A DNA stretch of 64,000 nucleotides from Oenococcus kitaharae DSM 17330 (lineage in GTDB: Bacteria > Bacillota > Bacilli > Lactobacillales > Lactobacillaceae), in assembly GCF_000241055.1 (NCBI RefSeq), contig NZ_CM001398.1, positions 186,001-250,000 on the forward strand, read 5' to 3'. This document shows, piece after piece, positions 8,872-17,726 of this stretch. A program made the position numbers and the translations under genes. The notes under the pieces were generated by a model. The model was not told the DNA's origin and made no database searches. It saw only the letters and a list, made by a program, of their open reading frames with translations. The first letter of the stretch is position 1; each line of letters starts with the position of its first letter.

Positions 8872-10719
8872 TCAGTCTCTGAGGTGATAGTAATAAGAAG
8901 AAATTGTGATATCGTCACGAGAGATAAAAGCACTTCTCAGCCTAAATGCAGTCTGGTTGTGCATAGCATTCTGCCACCAATGCTTGGGAACAAACTGCGG
9001 CACCATAATCGTCAAAGACCAATTGCGTTTGGCTGCCTGCTTGCTCATGGAGTCAATGAATTCACGTGCAGGCTGAATGACCGAGCGATAACTGGAATGG
9101 ATGTCCACATAACGAATACCCGGGAAATACTTTTCAAATTCCTCGGCAGTCTCTTTCTCTTTTTTGATATTTGTATCAAAAGAGACATGCATGCCGATAA
9201 CCTCGTCCCCAATGGACTTGGCATAATCCATAGCAGAAATTGTGACCCACGTAACATTACCCATAAACACAATCACCATCGCACCGTCATAATTATGTCG
9301 ATGCAAGCGGGCTGTAGAAGGTGTTAATTTCAACTGTTTAGCAATGCTAACATAATGTGAATGTACATCATTAAAGAAGTGCAGAAGTATTGGCATAATG
9401 ATTAAGTAAGGCCAAACACCACCAAAATGCAGTGCGAACATCGAAATAACCAGCACCAAAGAGATCAAAGCACCTATGAAGTTAACAAACGCTTTAAAAA
9501 TCCACAGTCGGCCGCGTGCGCGCCACCAGTGAATAATCATGCCGGATTGGCTCAAAGTGAAAGGTACGAAGACACCAACTGCGTACAAAGGAATCAGAGC
9601 CTCTACTTTGCCCTTAAATACCAGCAGCAGGACAATCGCACCAATTGACAAACTCACAATACCATTAGAATACCCGAGACGATCACCACGGTCTTTAAAC
9701 AAATGAGGCATAAATTTATCGTTGGCCATATTATAGGCCAGCATCGGAAAGGCCGAAAAACCCGTATTCGCGGCCACAGTCAGGATAAGCGCAGTTGATA
9801 GTTGGAAAAGATAAAAGCCAATTCCGCCCGCTCCAAAGATACTACCGGCGATTTGCGCCATGACAGTTGTTTGGCCATTAGGCACAATTCCCAAAAAATA
9901 ACTGAAGAATGTCACAGAAACAAAGAATAGCCCTAACACGATGACAAGAATAACCAATGTCTTTGACGCGTTACGTTCCTTTGGACTATGAAAATTCGGA
10001 ACTGAATTCGATATAGCTTCCACACCTGTTAATGACGAAGAACCAGAGGAGAATGCCCGCATAAACAAAATGAAGCCCACGCTCATGGTTGGTGCTATTT
10101 TTTCAGCCATTGTAGGTGCTTGATAAACAATTTGGCCCAGGCCAATCCGTACAAAACCGATAGCTAACATTGCGAACATGGCCACAATAAAGAAATATAC
10201 CGGTATCATCAAAAAATTAGCAGATTCGCTCAATCCACGCAGATTCATCAGCATTAGAAGGATGACAATGATAATAGAAATCAGTAAAGAAAGATGCCGC
10301 ACTTCTGGAATCGCTGAAGAGATGGCATCAGTGGCTGAAGCGGCCGATACAGCCACAGTCAGCATATAATCGACTAATAAGGATCCACCGGCAACTAAGC
10401 CGGTCCAAGAGCCCCAATTTTGAGAAGCCACGGCATAAGCACCGCCACCTGACGGATAAGCGTGGATGATCATCACATAAGAAAGTGCAATCGCACCCAA
10501 TAGTAAAAGAACCAAGCCCGCGATTGGCAACTGCAGCCACAAAGCCGCCGCGCCACCGGCAAGCAAGGCCGTGGTAATCATTTCAGTTCCATATGCAATG
10601 GATGATAGTGCATCAGACGACAAGAGCGCCAATGCCTTAAATACATTCAGACTTTGAGAGCCTGTATCGTTAGTCTTTAATGGCTTCCCGATCAGTACTC
10701 TCTTCAAATACTTCAACAT
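8872..10719 (-). CDS. kimA: KimA-type high-affinity K+ importer (APC superfamily with cytosolic USP-like domain)
   Basis: A 615-residue APC-superfamily transporter closely matching B. subtilis KimA (YdaO). Shared segments include RVLIGKPLK, LSSDALSSIAYGTE, GGGAYAVA, AGGSLLVDYMLTVAVS, SSSLTGVEAISNSVP and NTGFSAFPMLAYN. The membrane domain spans about residues 25-470. The C-terminal part (about 475-615) is a USP-like domain, with MVIVFMGNVTWVTISAMDYA, IHSSYRSVIQPAREF and TIMVPQFVPKHWWQ. In characterised homologues this domain binds c-di-AMP, which inhibits uptake. The predicted role is H+/K+ symport at low K+. The annotated ATG aligns with the start of KimA. Confidence 0.9.
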   Translation of the reverse strand: MLKYLKRVLIGKPLKTNDTGSQSLNVFKALALLSSDALSSIAYGTEMITTALLAGGAAALWLQLPIAGLVLLLLGAIALSYVMIIHAYPSGGGAYAVASQNWGSWTGLVAGGSLLVDYMLTVAVSAASATDAISSAIPEVRHLSLLISIIIVILLMLMNLRGLSESANFLMIPVYFFIVAMFAMLAIGFVRIGLGQIVYQAPTMAEKIAPTMSVGFILFMRAFSSGSSSLTGVEAISNSVPNFHSPKERNASKTLVILVIVLGLFFVSVTFFSYFLGIVPNGQTTVMAQIAGSIFGAGGIGFYLFQLSTALILTVAANTGFSAFPMLAYNMANDKFMPHLFKDRGDRLGYSNGIVSLSIGAIVLLLVFKGKVEALIPLYAVGVFVPFTLSQSGMIIHWWRARGRLWIFKAFVNFIGALISLVLVISMFALHFGGVWPYLIIMPILLHFFNDVHSHYVSIAKQLKLTPSTARLHRHNYDGAMVIVFMGNVTWVTISAMDYAKSIGDEVIGMHVSFDTNIKKEKETAEEFEKYFPGIRYVDIHSSYRSVIQPAREFIDSMSKQAAKRNWSLTIMVPQFVPKHWWQNAMHNQTAFRLRSAFISRDDITISSYYYHLRD

Positions 10720-10728
10720 GACTAGATC

Positions 10729-10757
10729 ATTATAGTAGCTTCACTCTTTTTTGTCAG
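10729..10757 (-). promoter_or_regulatory. kimA promoter implying a leaderless mRNA
   Basis: A -35 hexamer CTGACA (10752-10757), a 17-bp spacer and a consensus -10 TATAAT (10729-10734) lie only 9 nt from the kimA ATG at 10719. Transcription should begin about 2-3 nt before the start codon. No Shine-Dalgarno is present, and there is no room for a ydaO-type c-di-AMP riboswitch. Confidence 0.75.
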
Positions 10758-10765
10758 ACAAATAT

Positions 10766-10793
10766 AAAAATAACCACACCTAGGTGATTATTT
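10766..10793 (-). terminator. Probable terminator after cyclophilin gene
   Basis: An imperfect hairpin of AATAATCACC against GGTGTGGTTATT is followed on the minus strand by UUUAU. The stop codon of the isomerase gene lies inside its 5' arm. Confidence 0.5.
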
Positions 10794-11633
10794 ACTTTCT
10801 TCGACTGTGACCTTAGTGATTTTAATCGGGTTCTTAGGGAAAGTCTTTTCGGAAGTTGTGGCATTGGTTGTCACATCCGCTTTAGCAATCTGATCAACAA
10901 TGTTCATGCCGGAAATTACCTGACCAAAAACTGTATAACTGCCATCCAAGCTCGGTGTGCCGCCATTTTTATAAGCATCATATATCTTAGTCGGATAAGC
11001 ATTTTTATCCGTGATCTGTGCCTGTACATTGCTGCTGCTCTCTTCAATAAAGAACTGTGAGCCATTCGTATTAGCAGTCCCGGCATTCGCCATACCAATC
11101 GCACCACGAATGAAATATAAATTAGGGCTGATCTCGTTTTTAAACCCTGTACCAGCATCAATTTTAGCGTTCTTGTGTGCACCAGAGGCCCAGATCGATT
11201 GGCCGCCAGTACCAACATTTTTCGGATCACCACTTTGAATCATAAAATCTTTATAGACACGGAAGAATTCCAATCCATTGTAATAGCCCTCTTGAGCATG
11301 AGTCAGAAAGTTCTCCGCTGCCAAAGGCGCGTATTTATTGAAAATTTTAGCTACAACCGTTCCGGCTGTGGTTTCAAAAGTAACTTTTGTTTCTCCGCTG
11401 CCGATTGTTGTTGTTAATTGAGGTAAAGCCATGTTGTTCAACTCACTTTTGGAATATTTCGCATTTAGTGCACTACTGCTGCTAGAACTGGTATCACTGG
11501 CTGCCGTACTACTGGAAGATGAGGCAGCCTCACTAGCACGATTCTGCTGATAAATCGCAACGCTTTCCCATATAAAGAAAACCGCCACTAGGACCGATCC
11601 TAAAATAATTAAAATCTTATTTTTTTTATTCAT
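10788..11633 (-). CDS. Membrane-anchored cyclophilin-type peptidyl-prolyl isomerase
   Basis: A 281-residue protein with an N-terminal membrane helix (about residues 6-26) and no lipobox Cys, a Ser-rich linker (about 35-60), and a cyclophilin domain (about 80-278). Domain motifs are FETTAGTVVAKIF, GLEFFRVYKDFMIQSGDP with the catalytic Arg-type FxRV pattern, GSQFFIEESS and YTVFGQVISGMNIVDQI. It should fold exported proteins at the outer membrane face. Many Firmicute equivalents are lipoproteins; here a TM anchor replaces the lipid. It is a single gene in its own unit. Confidence 0.9.
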   Translation of the reverse strand: MNKKNKILIILGSVLVAVFFIWESVAIYQQNRASEAASSSSSTAASDTSSSSSSALNAKYSKSELNNMALPQLTTTIGSGETKVTFETTAGTVVAKIFNKYAPLAAENFLTHAQEGYYNGLEFFRVYKDFMIQSGDPKNVGTGGQSIWASGAHKNAKIDAGTGFKNEISPNLYFIRGAIGMANAGTANTNGSQFFIEESSSNVQAQITDKNAYPTKIYDAYKNGGTPSLDGSYTVFGQVISGMNIVDQIAKADVTTNATTSEKTFPKNPIKITKVTVEESK

Positions 11634-11689
11634 AACCTATCCATCATAACGGTATTGCCCAAAAATTTCATTAAACGGGCATAAAAAAA

Positions 11690-11706
11690 ACTCGCGTTTC
11701 GCGAGT
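11690..11706 (-). terminator. Terminator of opp operon
   Basis: ACTCGCG pairs with CGCGAGT around TTT. On the minus strand it is followed by U8, just past the oppA stop. Confidence 0.85.
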
Positions 11707-11736
11707 CTTTGAATTTTTTTATAGATACTCGAGGGA

Positions 11737-13557
11737 TTACTTTTTCGCAAGAGTCTTAGAAACAACTTGCATAGTCGCCCAAGAATTACCCTTAGTACCA
11801 CCAGGGTTGTTACCATATGCCGAAGAGTAAGTCTTAATACGGTTATTATTCGGAATCCAGTTAATAGAATAAGAAGTTGGAATAACGAAAGCTGTATCAT
11901 AAACATACTTTTGATACTTTTGGAACTGCTTGACACGATAAGAAGCCTTCAAAGACTTTTGGTTGTTAGTAGCATTCAGCAAAGAAGTCAAGCGCTTAGA
12001 AGCAAAATGGCCAAAGTTGAATGGTGCAGTAGCGGAGAAGAGATCAGTCTGTGATGGTTCAGAAGATGTGGACCATGCACCATCGGTGAAGTCCCAGCTT
12101 TGATCAGCGGTCGGATCAGTCATCATCGAAACCCAAGTGTTGAAATCAGTCAGTTTGCCCTTATAAAGCTTAACGGTAATACCAACCTTCTTCCACTGTT
12201 GGATGTAGTTCTGCGCAATGATTTCTGAATTGGCAGCACCGGAACGTGCCAAGTATGTCAGAGTCAAACGCTTTCCAGTAGATGGGTCAATACGGAAAGT
12301 CTTCTTGCTGTTCCATTTGAAGCCAGCTTTAGTCAAAAGACTGTTAGCACGTTTCAAATTCTGAGCAGCGGCATATCCAGGAACTGAAGAATCCCAGAAC
12401 TTACCAAAAATAGGAGGTACAGTCGTGTTAGCAGGAACAGACAAGCCATTGTTATATTTCTGCAAAACTTGAGCTGTGTTACGTGCATAACCGATAGCCT
12501 TACGCAGATCGGTCTTTTGCAATGGCGTCTTACGGTCGGTGACGTTCATACTTGTCTTGGCATCATAATGTCCCAAGTTGAAGTACAAAGCTGAGAAGTA
12601 TAGCGCTTGATTTCCAGTAATGGTATAGCCCTTAATACGGCGAGCCTGCTTATACTGATCATTGCCCAATTGTTGGTAAATATCGTATTGATGTGAACGC
12701 ATAGATGCAACAGCTTGAGCAGTAGAAATGATAGTAACATTCACACCGTTCAGCTTTGGTTTAGCGCCCCAATAGTATGGGTTACGTTCGTAAGCAATTG
12801 ATTCACCTGGAACAATTTTCTTAACACGGAAAGGTCCAGTAGTCAATGGGCGTGTAGTCGTCTTGGCATCAGAAACTAGTTTCTTAGGATCAACTGACTT
12901 CAAATACTGATATGGTTCAGCTGATTCCAAGAAAAAGCCATTTCCCGATTGAGTAAAACCAGGACGCATCGTCTTAAACTGAATGCGCAAAACTTTCCCA
13001 TTTTCACCATCTGGATAAGTAATACCAGAAATTGTCTTTGCCTTACCAGCATGATAATCAGCCAAACCAACAATATCAGCTAAAGAATCTGTCCATCGAG
13101 ATGAACCATAGGCTGGATTTGCAATCAATTCATATTCATATTCGACATCTTTGGCAGTTACTTGAGAACCGTCAGACCATCGAAGATTTTTACGCAAAGT
13201 AATCGTTGCAGTCTTATTACTGTTGTTGAAGGTGATGTTAGCAGGGCCGCCCTTTTTGAATTTGAACTGTGAATCAGTCCAGAACAATGATTCAAGAGCT
13301 GGTGCCTCAACATCGGCATCAGTAGCCTCTTGTGAAAGTGCCTGAACCCACTGCCCAACGAAGGGCGTATCAGATACCTCAGCTACTTTAACAGTGCCGC
13401 CCTTAATTGCTTTTTTCGAGCTCTTATAGGTCACAGGGAACGGATTTTTAATTTTGGTAGCAGCACTAGCGGTTAGTGGAGCAACAGTAGCAACTGCTGA
13501 TCCAGCTAACGTAGCGAATGCAGTGGTACCGGCAAACCATTTAGAAATTTTTTTCAT
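11737..13557 (-). CDS. oppA: Oligopeptide ABC transporter substrate-binding protein, non-lipidated
   Basis: A 606-residue family-5 solute-binding protein. The N-terminus is a Sec signal (MKKISKWF, a hydrophobic core, then TASAA as a likely signal peptidase I site near residue 33). No Cys occurs in the first 60 residues, so there is no lipobox. Mature motifs include LRKNLRWSDGSQVTAKDVEY, TGPFRVKKIVPGESIAYERNPYYW and KAIGYARNTAQVLQKYNNG. It captures extracellular peptides for OppBCDF. It is last in the operon and has its own promoter, fitting the excess of binding protein usually needed. Confidence 0.93.
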   Translation of the reverse strand: MKKISKWFAGTTAFATLAGSAVATVAPLTASAATKIKNPFPVTYKSSKKAIKGGTVKVAEVSDTPFVGQWVQALSQEATDADVEAPALESLFWTDSQFKFKKGGPANITFNNSNKTATITLRKNLRWSDGSQVTAKDVEYEYELIANPAYGSSRWTDSLADIVGLADYHAGKAKTISGITYPDGENGKVLRIQFKTMRPGFTQSGNGFFLESAEPYQYLKSVDPKKLVSDAKTTTRPLTTGPFRVKKIVPGESIAYERNPYYWGAKPKLNGVNVTIISTAQAVASMRSHQYDIYQQLGNDQYKQARRIKGYTITGNQALYFSALYFNLGHYDAKTSMNVTDRKTPLQKTDLRKAIGYARNTAQVLQKYNNGLSVPANTTVPPIFGKFWDSSVPGYAAAQNLKRANSLLTKAGFKWNSKKTFRIDPSTGKRLTLTYLARSGAANSEIIAQNYIQQWKKVGITVKLYKGKLTDFNTWVSMMTDPTADQSWDFTDGAWSTSSEPSQTDLFSATAPFNFGHFASKRLTSLLNATNNQKSLKASYRVKQFQKYQKYVYDTAFVIPTSYSINWIPNNNRIKTYSSAYGNNPGGTKGNSWATMQVVSKTLAKK

Positions 13558-13597
13558 AAGTACATTCTCTCCTTATCCTTCCAAAGAATTGAAAATA

Positions 13598-13626
13598 ATA
13601 TTATACGAATATTAAATAGTTGTCAA
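13598..13626 (-). promoter_or_regulatory. Internal promoter of oppA
   Basis: TTGACA (13621-13626) with TAATAT at 17 bp (13598-13603), or TATAAT at 15 bp, lies in the 144-bp oppC-oppA gap. AAGGAGAG precedes the oppA ATG. Confidence 0.6.
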
Positions 13627-13701
13627 CTAGTTTGTTATCTTTTTTACCGATAAAATGGACCAGAAACTATTTGAATGTTAGCTTGTCTGACAAATTAGCG
13701 A

Positions 13702-14607
13702 TCAAGCCAAAGATTGGCGTTGATCAGCCACACGGCGCAATGCTTGACCGATAAAGATCAGTGAAACAGACAACGCAAGAATCAAAAAGGAAGCTGGCAG
13801 CCACATCCATGGGCTTTGTGTCATAACCTCTGGATCAGTCGCTTTATTAACCAAGGTTCCTAAAGACGGCGTTGTGTATGGCAAGCCATAGCCTAAGTAT
13901 GAAATACCTGTTTCCAAGCCAATATTGCCAGCGAAAGCCAAAGCGGTTTGTGCATAAAACTGAGAACTCAAATTAGGAAAAATCTGTTTCCACATAATAG
14001 CTAACGAACTCGACCCGCTGAGCTTGGATGCTTTAACATAGTCGTTCTCTCGTTCGGCAAAAGTCAAGGCTCTGAAAAAGCGCATGGAACCAATCCAGGA
14101 AAATAGAGAGATCACCCAAACCAAAGTCCAGATACTATAGTTATTGATGATCGTTAACAAAGTCAGCAGGATCATCAGAGTTGGGACAATCGACAGATAG
14201 TCGGTAATTCTCATCCAAATCCAATCAAAGAAACCACCATAGTAGGCAGACATTAATCCTAGAAAAATGCCAACAGCCATGATCACAATCGTGACAGGGA
14301 TCGAAATTGACAACGAATTTCTAGCAGCGATGACAACCAACAGAAATTCATCACGTCCCCCATCGTCAGTACCCAAAATATGACCATTTGTGAATGGGGC
14401 AAGATTCGTGTCCATGATATCAACATTTGAAAAAGCATCTCTTGGGATAAACATTGATCCGATAAAGACACCGAAAACAACAATTACGAGAAAAAAGAAG
14501 CTAATCATTGCGATCTTATCTCGTTTAAATTCACGTACAGCTGCTTTCAAAAAAGAGTGAGCGTGCGCTTGCGATTCTGATTGTTCTATTTTTTTTGCTT
14601 TTGCCAT
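13702..14607 (-). CDS. oppC: Oligopeptide ABC transporter permease OppC
   Basis: A 301-residue integral membrane permease with an N-terminal cytosolic tail, a first helix at about 35-55, and the ABC permease EAA-type loop FAERENDYVKASKLSGSSS before the last helices. HILGTDDGGRDEFL is the usual OppC/DppC pattern after the first periplasmic loop. It pairs with OppB to form the channel. AAGGAGGAG precedes its ATG, 12 nt after oppB. Confidence 0.95.
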   Translation of the reverse strand: MAKAKKIEQSESQAHAHSFLKAAVREFKRDKIAMISFFFLVIVVFGVFIGSMFIPRDAFSNVDIMDTNLAPFTNGHILGTDDGGRDEFLLVVIAARNSLSISIPVTIVIMAVGIFLGLMSAYYGGFFDWIWMRITDYLSIVPTLMILLTLLTIINNYSIWTLVWVISLFSWIGSMRFFRALTFAERENDYVKASKLSGSSSLAIMWKQIFPNLSSQFYAQTALAFAGNIGLETGISYLGYGLPYTTPSLGTLVNKATDPEVMTQSPWMWLPASFLILALSVSLIFIGQALRRVADQRQSLA

Positions 14608-14619
14608 ATCAGCTCCTCC

Positions 14620-15579
14620 TTATTTAATCCTGATTCTTGGATCAACCCAAGACATAATAATATCGTTCAGCATGGATCCAATAAGCGTCAAGGTTCCAGA
14701 AAACAGCATGATGGCATTCATTGTTGTATAATCACGCGTCGTGATAGATTGAACGAATAGCCTGCCCATGCCTGGATAACCGAAAACAGTTTCCAGAATA
14801 ACCGCACCGGAGAAAATCCCAACAAGATCAAAACCGAAGGTAGAAGCAACCGGGAGCATTGAATTTCTAAAAATATGACGCCAGAAAACACGTTTATTAG
14901 AAACACCCTTAGCTCTGGCTGTCCGAACATAATCAGCTGAGCGGGCATCAAGCAATGAGGTCCTTAAGGTATTGAACAGTGAGACGGTACTGAAGAGAGC
15001 AACTGACAGCGCCGGCAGGATCAAATGATAAAAGCGGCTGCCCAATACGGGCCAAAAACCGTTAGCATCGATGCTGACAGAACCCGTCGTAGGAAACCAG
15101 TTCAGTGTGAATCCAAACAAGAAGAGCATAAAGATGTAAATGACGAATGCCGGGATACCACCTGTAATTGAGTTATAAGTAGTCCAGAAACGGTCTCTGA
15201 AAGATCCTTCATGGGTCGCAGAAGCAACGGCCGTCGGAATACCAATTGTATAAACTAGGCCTAAGCTCAACAAGCCAAGCCAAACGGTATTCTGGATTCT
15301 TTGGCCCAGTAAGGTCGCGACAGGCTTCTGCAAAACAAAGGAATTTCCTAGATTACCATGAAAAATATTATTAATCCAACGAAAATATTGTGTTGGCCAT
15401 GGATCGTCCAAACCTGCTTCCCGACGAAGCCTTAATAGCGTATGAATATCAGTGTGCGCTGAGAAACGTCCCGTAAATGGGTCTCCTGGCATCATCTTTG
15501 CAAGTGCAAATAGCAGGATCGTCATCAAAATTAATTGTGGAATCATAATTAAAAAACGACGAAGTATTAATTTCCACAT
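14620..15579 (-). CDS. oppB: Oligopeptide ABC transporter permease OppB
   Basis: A 319-residue permease starting MWKLILRRFLIMIPQLI. It has the family pattern MMPGDPF after helix 1, SADYVRTARAKGVSNKRVF as the coupling loop, and ETVFGYPGMGRLFVQSI near the end. Six helices are expected. It begins 3 bp after oppF with GGGAGGAGAGTAACA upstream, so it is part of one oppDFBCA transcript. Confidence 0.95.
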   Translation of the reverse strand: MWKLILRRFLIMIPQLILMTILLFALAKMMPGDPFTGRFSAHTDIHTLLRLRREAGLDDPWPTQYFRWINNIFHGNLGNSFVLQKPVATLLGQRIQNTVWLGLLSLGLVYTIGIPTAVASATHEGSFRDRFWTTYNSITGGIPAFVIYIFMLFLFGFTLNWFPTTGSVSIDANGFWPVLGSRFYHLILPALSVALFSTVSLFNTLRTSLLDARSADYVRTARAKGVSNKRVFWRHIFRNSMLPVASTFGFDLVGIFSGAVILETVFGYPGMGRLFVQSITTRDYTTMNAIMLFSGTLTLIGSMLNDIIMSWVDPRIRIK

Positions 15580-15581
15580 TG

Positions 15582-16583
15582 TTACTCTCCTCCCTTTGCC
15601 AAAGCATCAGCCTCAGCTTTGCCCGAAGCCACACCTGCCGCTTCGGCCTCTTCACGCGTCATCGCAACAGAATGCGTATCTGTCAATTTGCGCATCGGAT
15701 ACGGCCTGCCGCTGGCATCATAATAATCTGCATGGTGGTCCTGATACTGCTTCTCAATTGCCAAACGATGCGCTTTATTTTGTTCACGATTGGTGACATC
15801 CATTTCCGGAATCGCAGCCAATAGACGTTTTGTATAAATGTGCTGTGGATCATCAAAAACATCATCACGAGTACCGATTTCAACAAAACGACCCAAATGC
15901 ATAATCGCAATATTTTTCGTCATATGCCGAACGACGCCTAAATCATGGCTAATAAATAAATAGGAAATATTGAATTCTTTTTGAATGTCCTTCATAAAAT
16001 TCAATACCTGAGCCTGGACTGATAGATCCAAGGCCGAGACTGGCTCATCAGCAACAATGAGCTTGGGATTGGTCGCAACCGCTCGGGCAATACCGATTCT
16101 TTGGCGCTGGCCGCCGGAAAACTGGAAAGGATACTGATATAAAGTCCGTTGCGGCAGGCCCACAATATCAAGCAATTGTTTGATACGTTTATCCATAGCA
16201 TTGTTATCCAAATGCTCAAAGTTGTGCAATGGTTCAGCAATGATCTGATAAACCGTCTTTCTAGGGTTCAAAGAAGACATCGAATCCTGGAAAATCATTT
16301 GAACATCTCGGTTATAGTGTATCTTGCGCCGAGACGAAGCTTTGGTGACATCCTGGCCCTTATAGATAACTTTTCCAGCAGTTGCTTTCTCTAAACCAAC
16401 GATCACCGATCCAATAGTCGTCTTACCAGAACCAGATTCGCCAACCAAGCCATATGTTTCACCCTCATTGATTGAAAAATTAACACCATCAACCGCATAA
16501 ACATAGTCTGTAATTCGATTCCAAAAACCTGTCCGAATCGGATAGTGGACTTTGAGGTCTTCAATTCGCAATAATTCCGTCAT
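15582..16583 (-). CDS. oppF: Oligopeptide ABC transporter ATPase OppF
   Basis: A 333-residue ATPase with Walker A GESGSGKTT, signature FSGGQRQRIGIARA, Walker B LIVADEPVSALD, H-loop FISHDLGVV, and the C-terminal oligopeptide/dipeptide extension. The tail (about 270-333) is long and Ala/Glu-rich. It overlaps oppD by 4 nt (ATGA). It works as a heterodimer with OppD. Confidence 0.95.
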   Translation of the reverse strand: MTELLRIEDLKVHYPIRTGFWNRITDYVYAVDGVNFSINEGETYGLVGESGSGKTTIGSVIVGLEKATAGKVIYKGQDVTKASSRRKIHYNRDVQMIFQDSMSSLNPRKTVYQIIAEPLHNFEHLDNNAMDKRIKQLLDIVGLPQRTLYQYPFQFSGGQRQRIGIARAVATNPKLIVADEPVSALDLSVQAQVLNFMKDIQKEFNISYLFISHDLGVVRHMTKNIAIMHLGRFVEIGTRDDVFDDPQHIYTKRLLAAIPEMDVTNREQNKAHRLAIEKQYQDHHADYYDASGRPYPMRKLTDTHSVAMTREEAEAAGVASGKAEADALAKGGE

Positions 16584-17620
16584 TTACTTTGGGCCTCCTT
16601 TTGTCTGCGGCCGGGTTCAAGGTAGCCATCTTGAAATTTGAAGTCTTTCCATGCGTTGCCACGGACAAAATGGCCTTCTTCGGGTTCGGCCGGAACATCA
16701 GAAACTTTTTCTTTAGCGGCTTCCTGCATCCAAGGAACACGCTCCAAAAATAAATCACGCGAATGATCCATTTCCGACAACGCAGGTACAACGCCTGGAA
16801 TGACGTAAAGTTGATCATTCAGCGTATCCAATGATGGATTAGCACGCAGCAGCGAACGCGTATAAGGATGCAAAGGATTCTCAAAAACTTGTTCGGCAGT
16901 CCCGCGTTCAACAATCTGACCAGCATACATAACAGCCACAGAGTCCGCCATTTCGGCCACAACCCCCAAATCATGAGTAATCAACAACACACCAATATTT
17001 TTTTCCGCTTGAATTTCCTTAATTAAATCCAAAATTTGTGCCTGAATCGTAACATCCAAAGCCGTAGTTGGTTCATCAGCAATCAGCAGATCGGGTTCAT
17101 TGGCAATCGCAATCGCGATCATAACGCGCTGGCGCATACCACCAGATAATTCATGAGGAAACTGATCAGCAACTAATTCAGGTTTGGAAATACCTACTTC
17201 ATCAAGGAGCTTGATAGTGTGTTCCTGCCATTGTTCCTTAGGAACAATTGAGTGAGCTGACATGGATTCCTGAATCTGGTCGCCAATCTTCATTAAGGGG
17301 TTTAAGGCAGACAAGGGATCCTGGAAAATCATGCCGACCTTAACGCCGCGAAGCTCCCTCATTTCTGCTTCCGTTGCGTCAACGATTTGATGACCATCGA
17401 GCATAATCGAACCAGTCACACGCGACTGGTTGGGATTATGCAAAGCCATAACGGACATCGCAAAAGTCGACTTGCCAGACCCCGATTCGCCAACAAGCGC
17501 TAATACTTCCCCAGGCTTTACCGAGAGATCAACGTTATAAAGTGCTGTCAGCCATTCACCATTGATTCTAAAATCAACACCGACACCTTTGGCTTCCAGC
17601 AAATTTTTGCCAATTATCAT
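16580..17620 (-). CDS. oppD: Oligopeptide ABC transporter ATPase OppD
   Basis: A 346-residue ATPase and first gene of the operon. It has Walker [11 protein letters not shown]-loop [12 protein letters not shown], signature [16 protein letters not shown], Walker [14 protein letters not shown]-loop [16 protein letters not shown], and the C-terminal segment around [17 protein letters not shown] typical of Opp/Dpp ATPases. The ATG follows an AAAGGATTG region. I see no clear cre or CodY-like box in the 106-bp upstream gap. Confidence 0.95.
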   Translation of the reverse strand: MIIGKNLLEAKGVGVDFRINGEWLTALYNVDLSVKPGEVLALVGESGSGKSTFAMSVMALHNPNQSRVTGSIMLDGHQIVDATEAEMRELRGVKVGMIFQDPLSALNPLMKIGDQIQESMSAHSIVPKEQWQEHTIKLLDEVGISKPELVADQFPHELSGGMRQRVMIAIAIANEPDLLIADEPTTALDVTIQAQILDLIKEIQAEKNIGVLLITHDLGVVAEMADSVAVMYAGQIVERGTAEQVFENPLHPYTRSLLRANPSLDTLNDQLYVIPGVVPALSEMDHSRDLFLERVPWMQEAAKEKVSDVPAEPEEGHFVRGNAWKDFKFQDGYLEPGRRQKEAQSK

Positions 17621-17695
17621 TTCAATCCTTTCTCTTTTAGTTTAATTAATAGTATGTAATGACTATACACAAAAAGCAATTATTAATCACAAAGA

Positions 17696-17724
17696 AAAAG
17701 ACCAATTCTCAGAAAGGTCTTTTA
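17696..17724 (-). terminator. Terminator after D-2-hydroxyacid dehydrogenase
   Basis: AAAAGACC pairs with GGTCTTTT, with U-rich sequence after it on the minus strand. It separates the AEC-dehydrogenase pair from the opp operon. Confidence 0.75.
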
Positions 17725-17726
17725 AA

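Noticed and set aside
11637-11936. Minus-strand 99-aa frame at the oppA end
   Set aside because: Shadow of oppA in another frame, crossing its terminator.
13680-13700. TTGTC-T-GACAA palindrome between oppC and oppA as terminator
   Set aside because: Stem is short and has no U-run.
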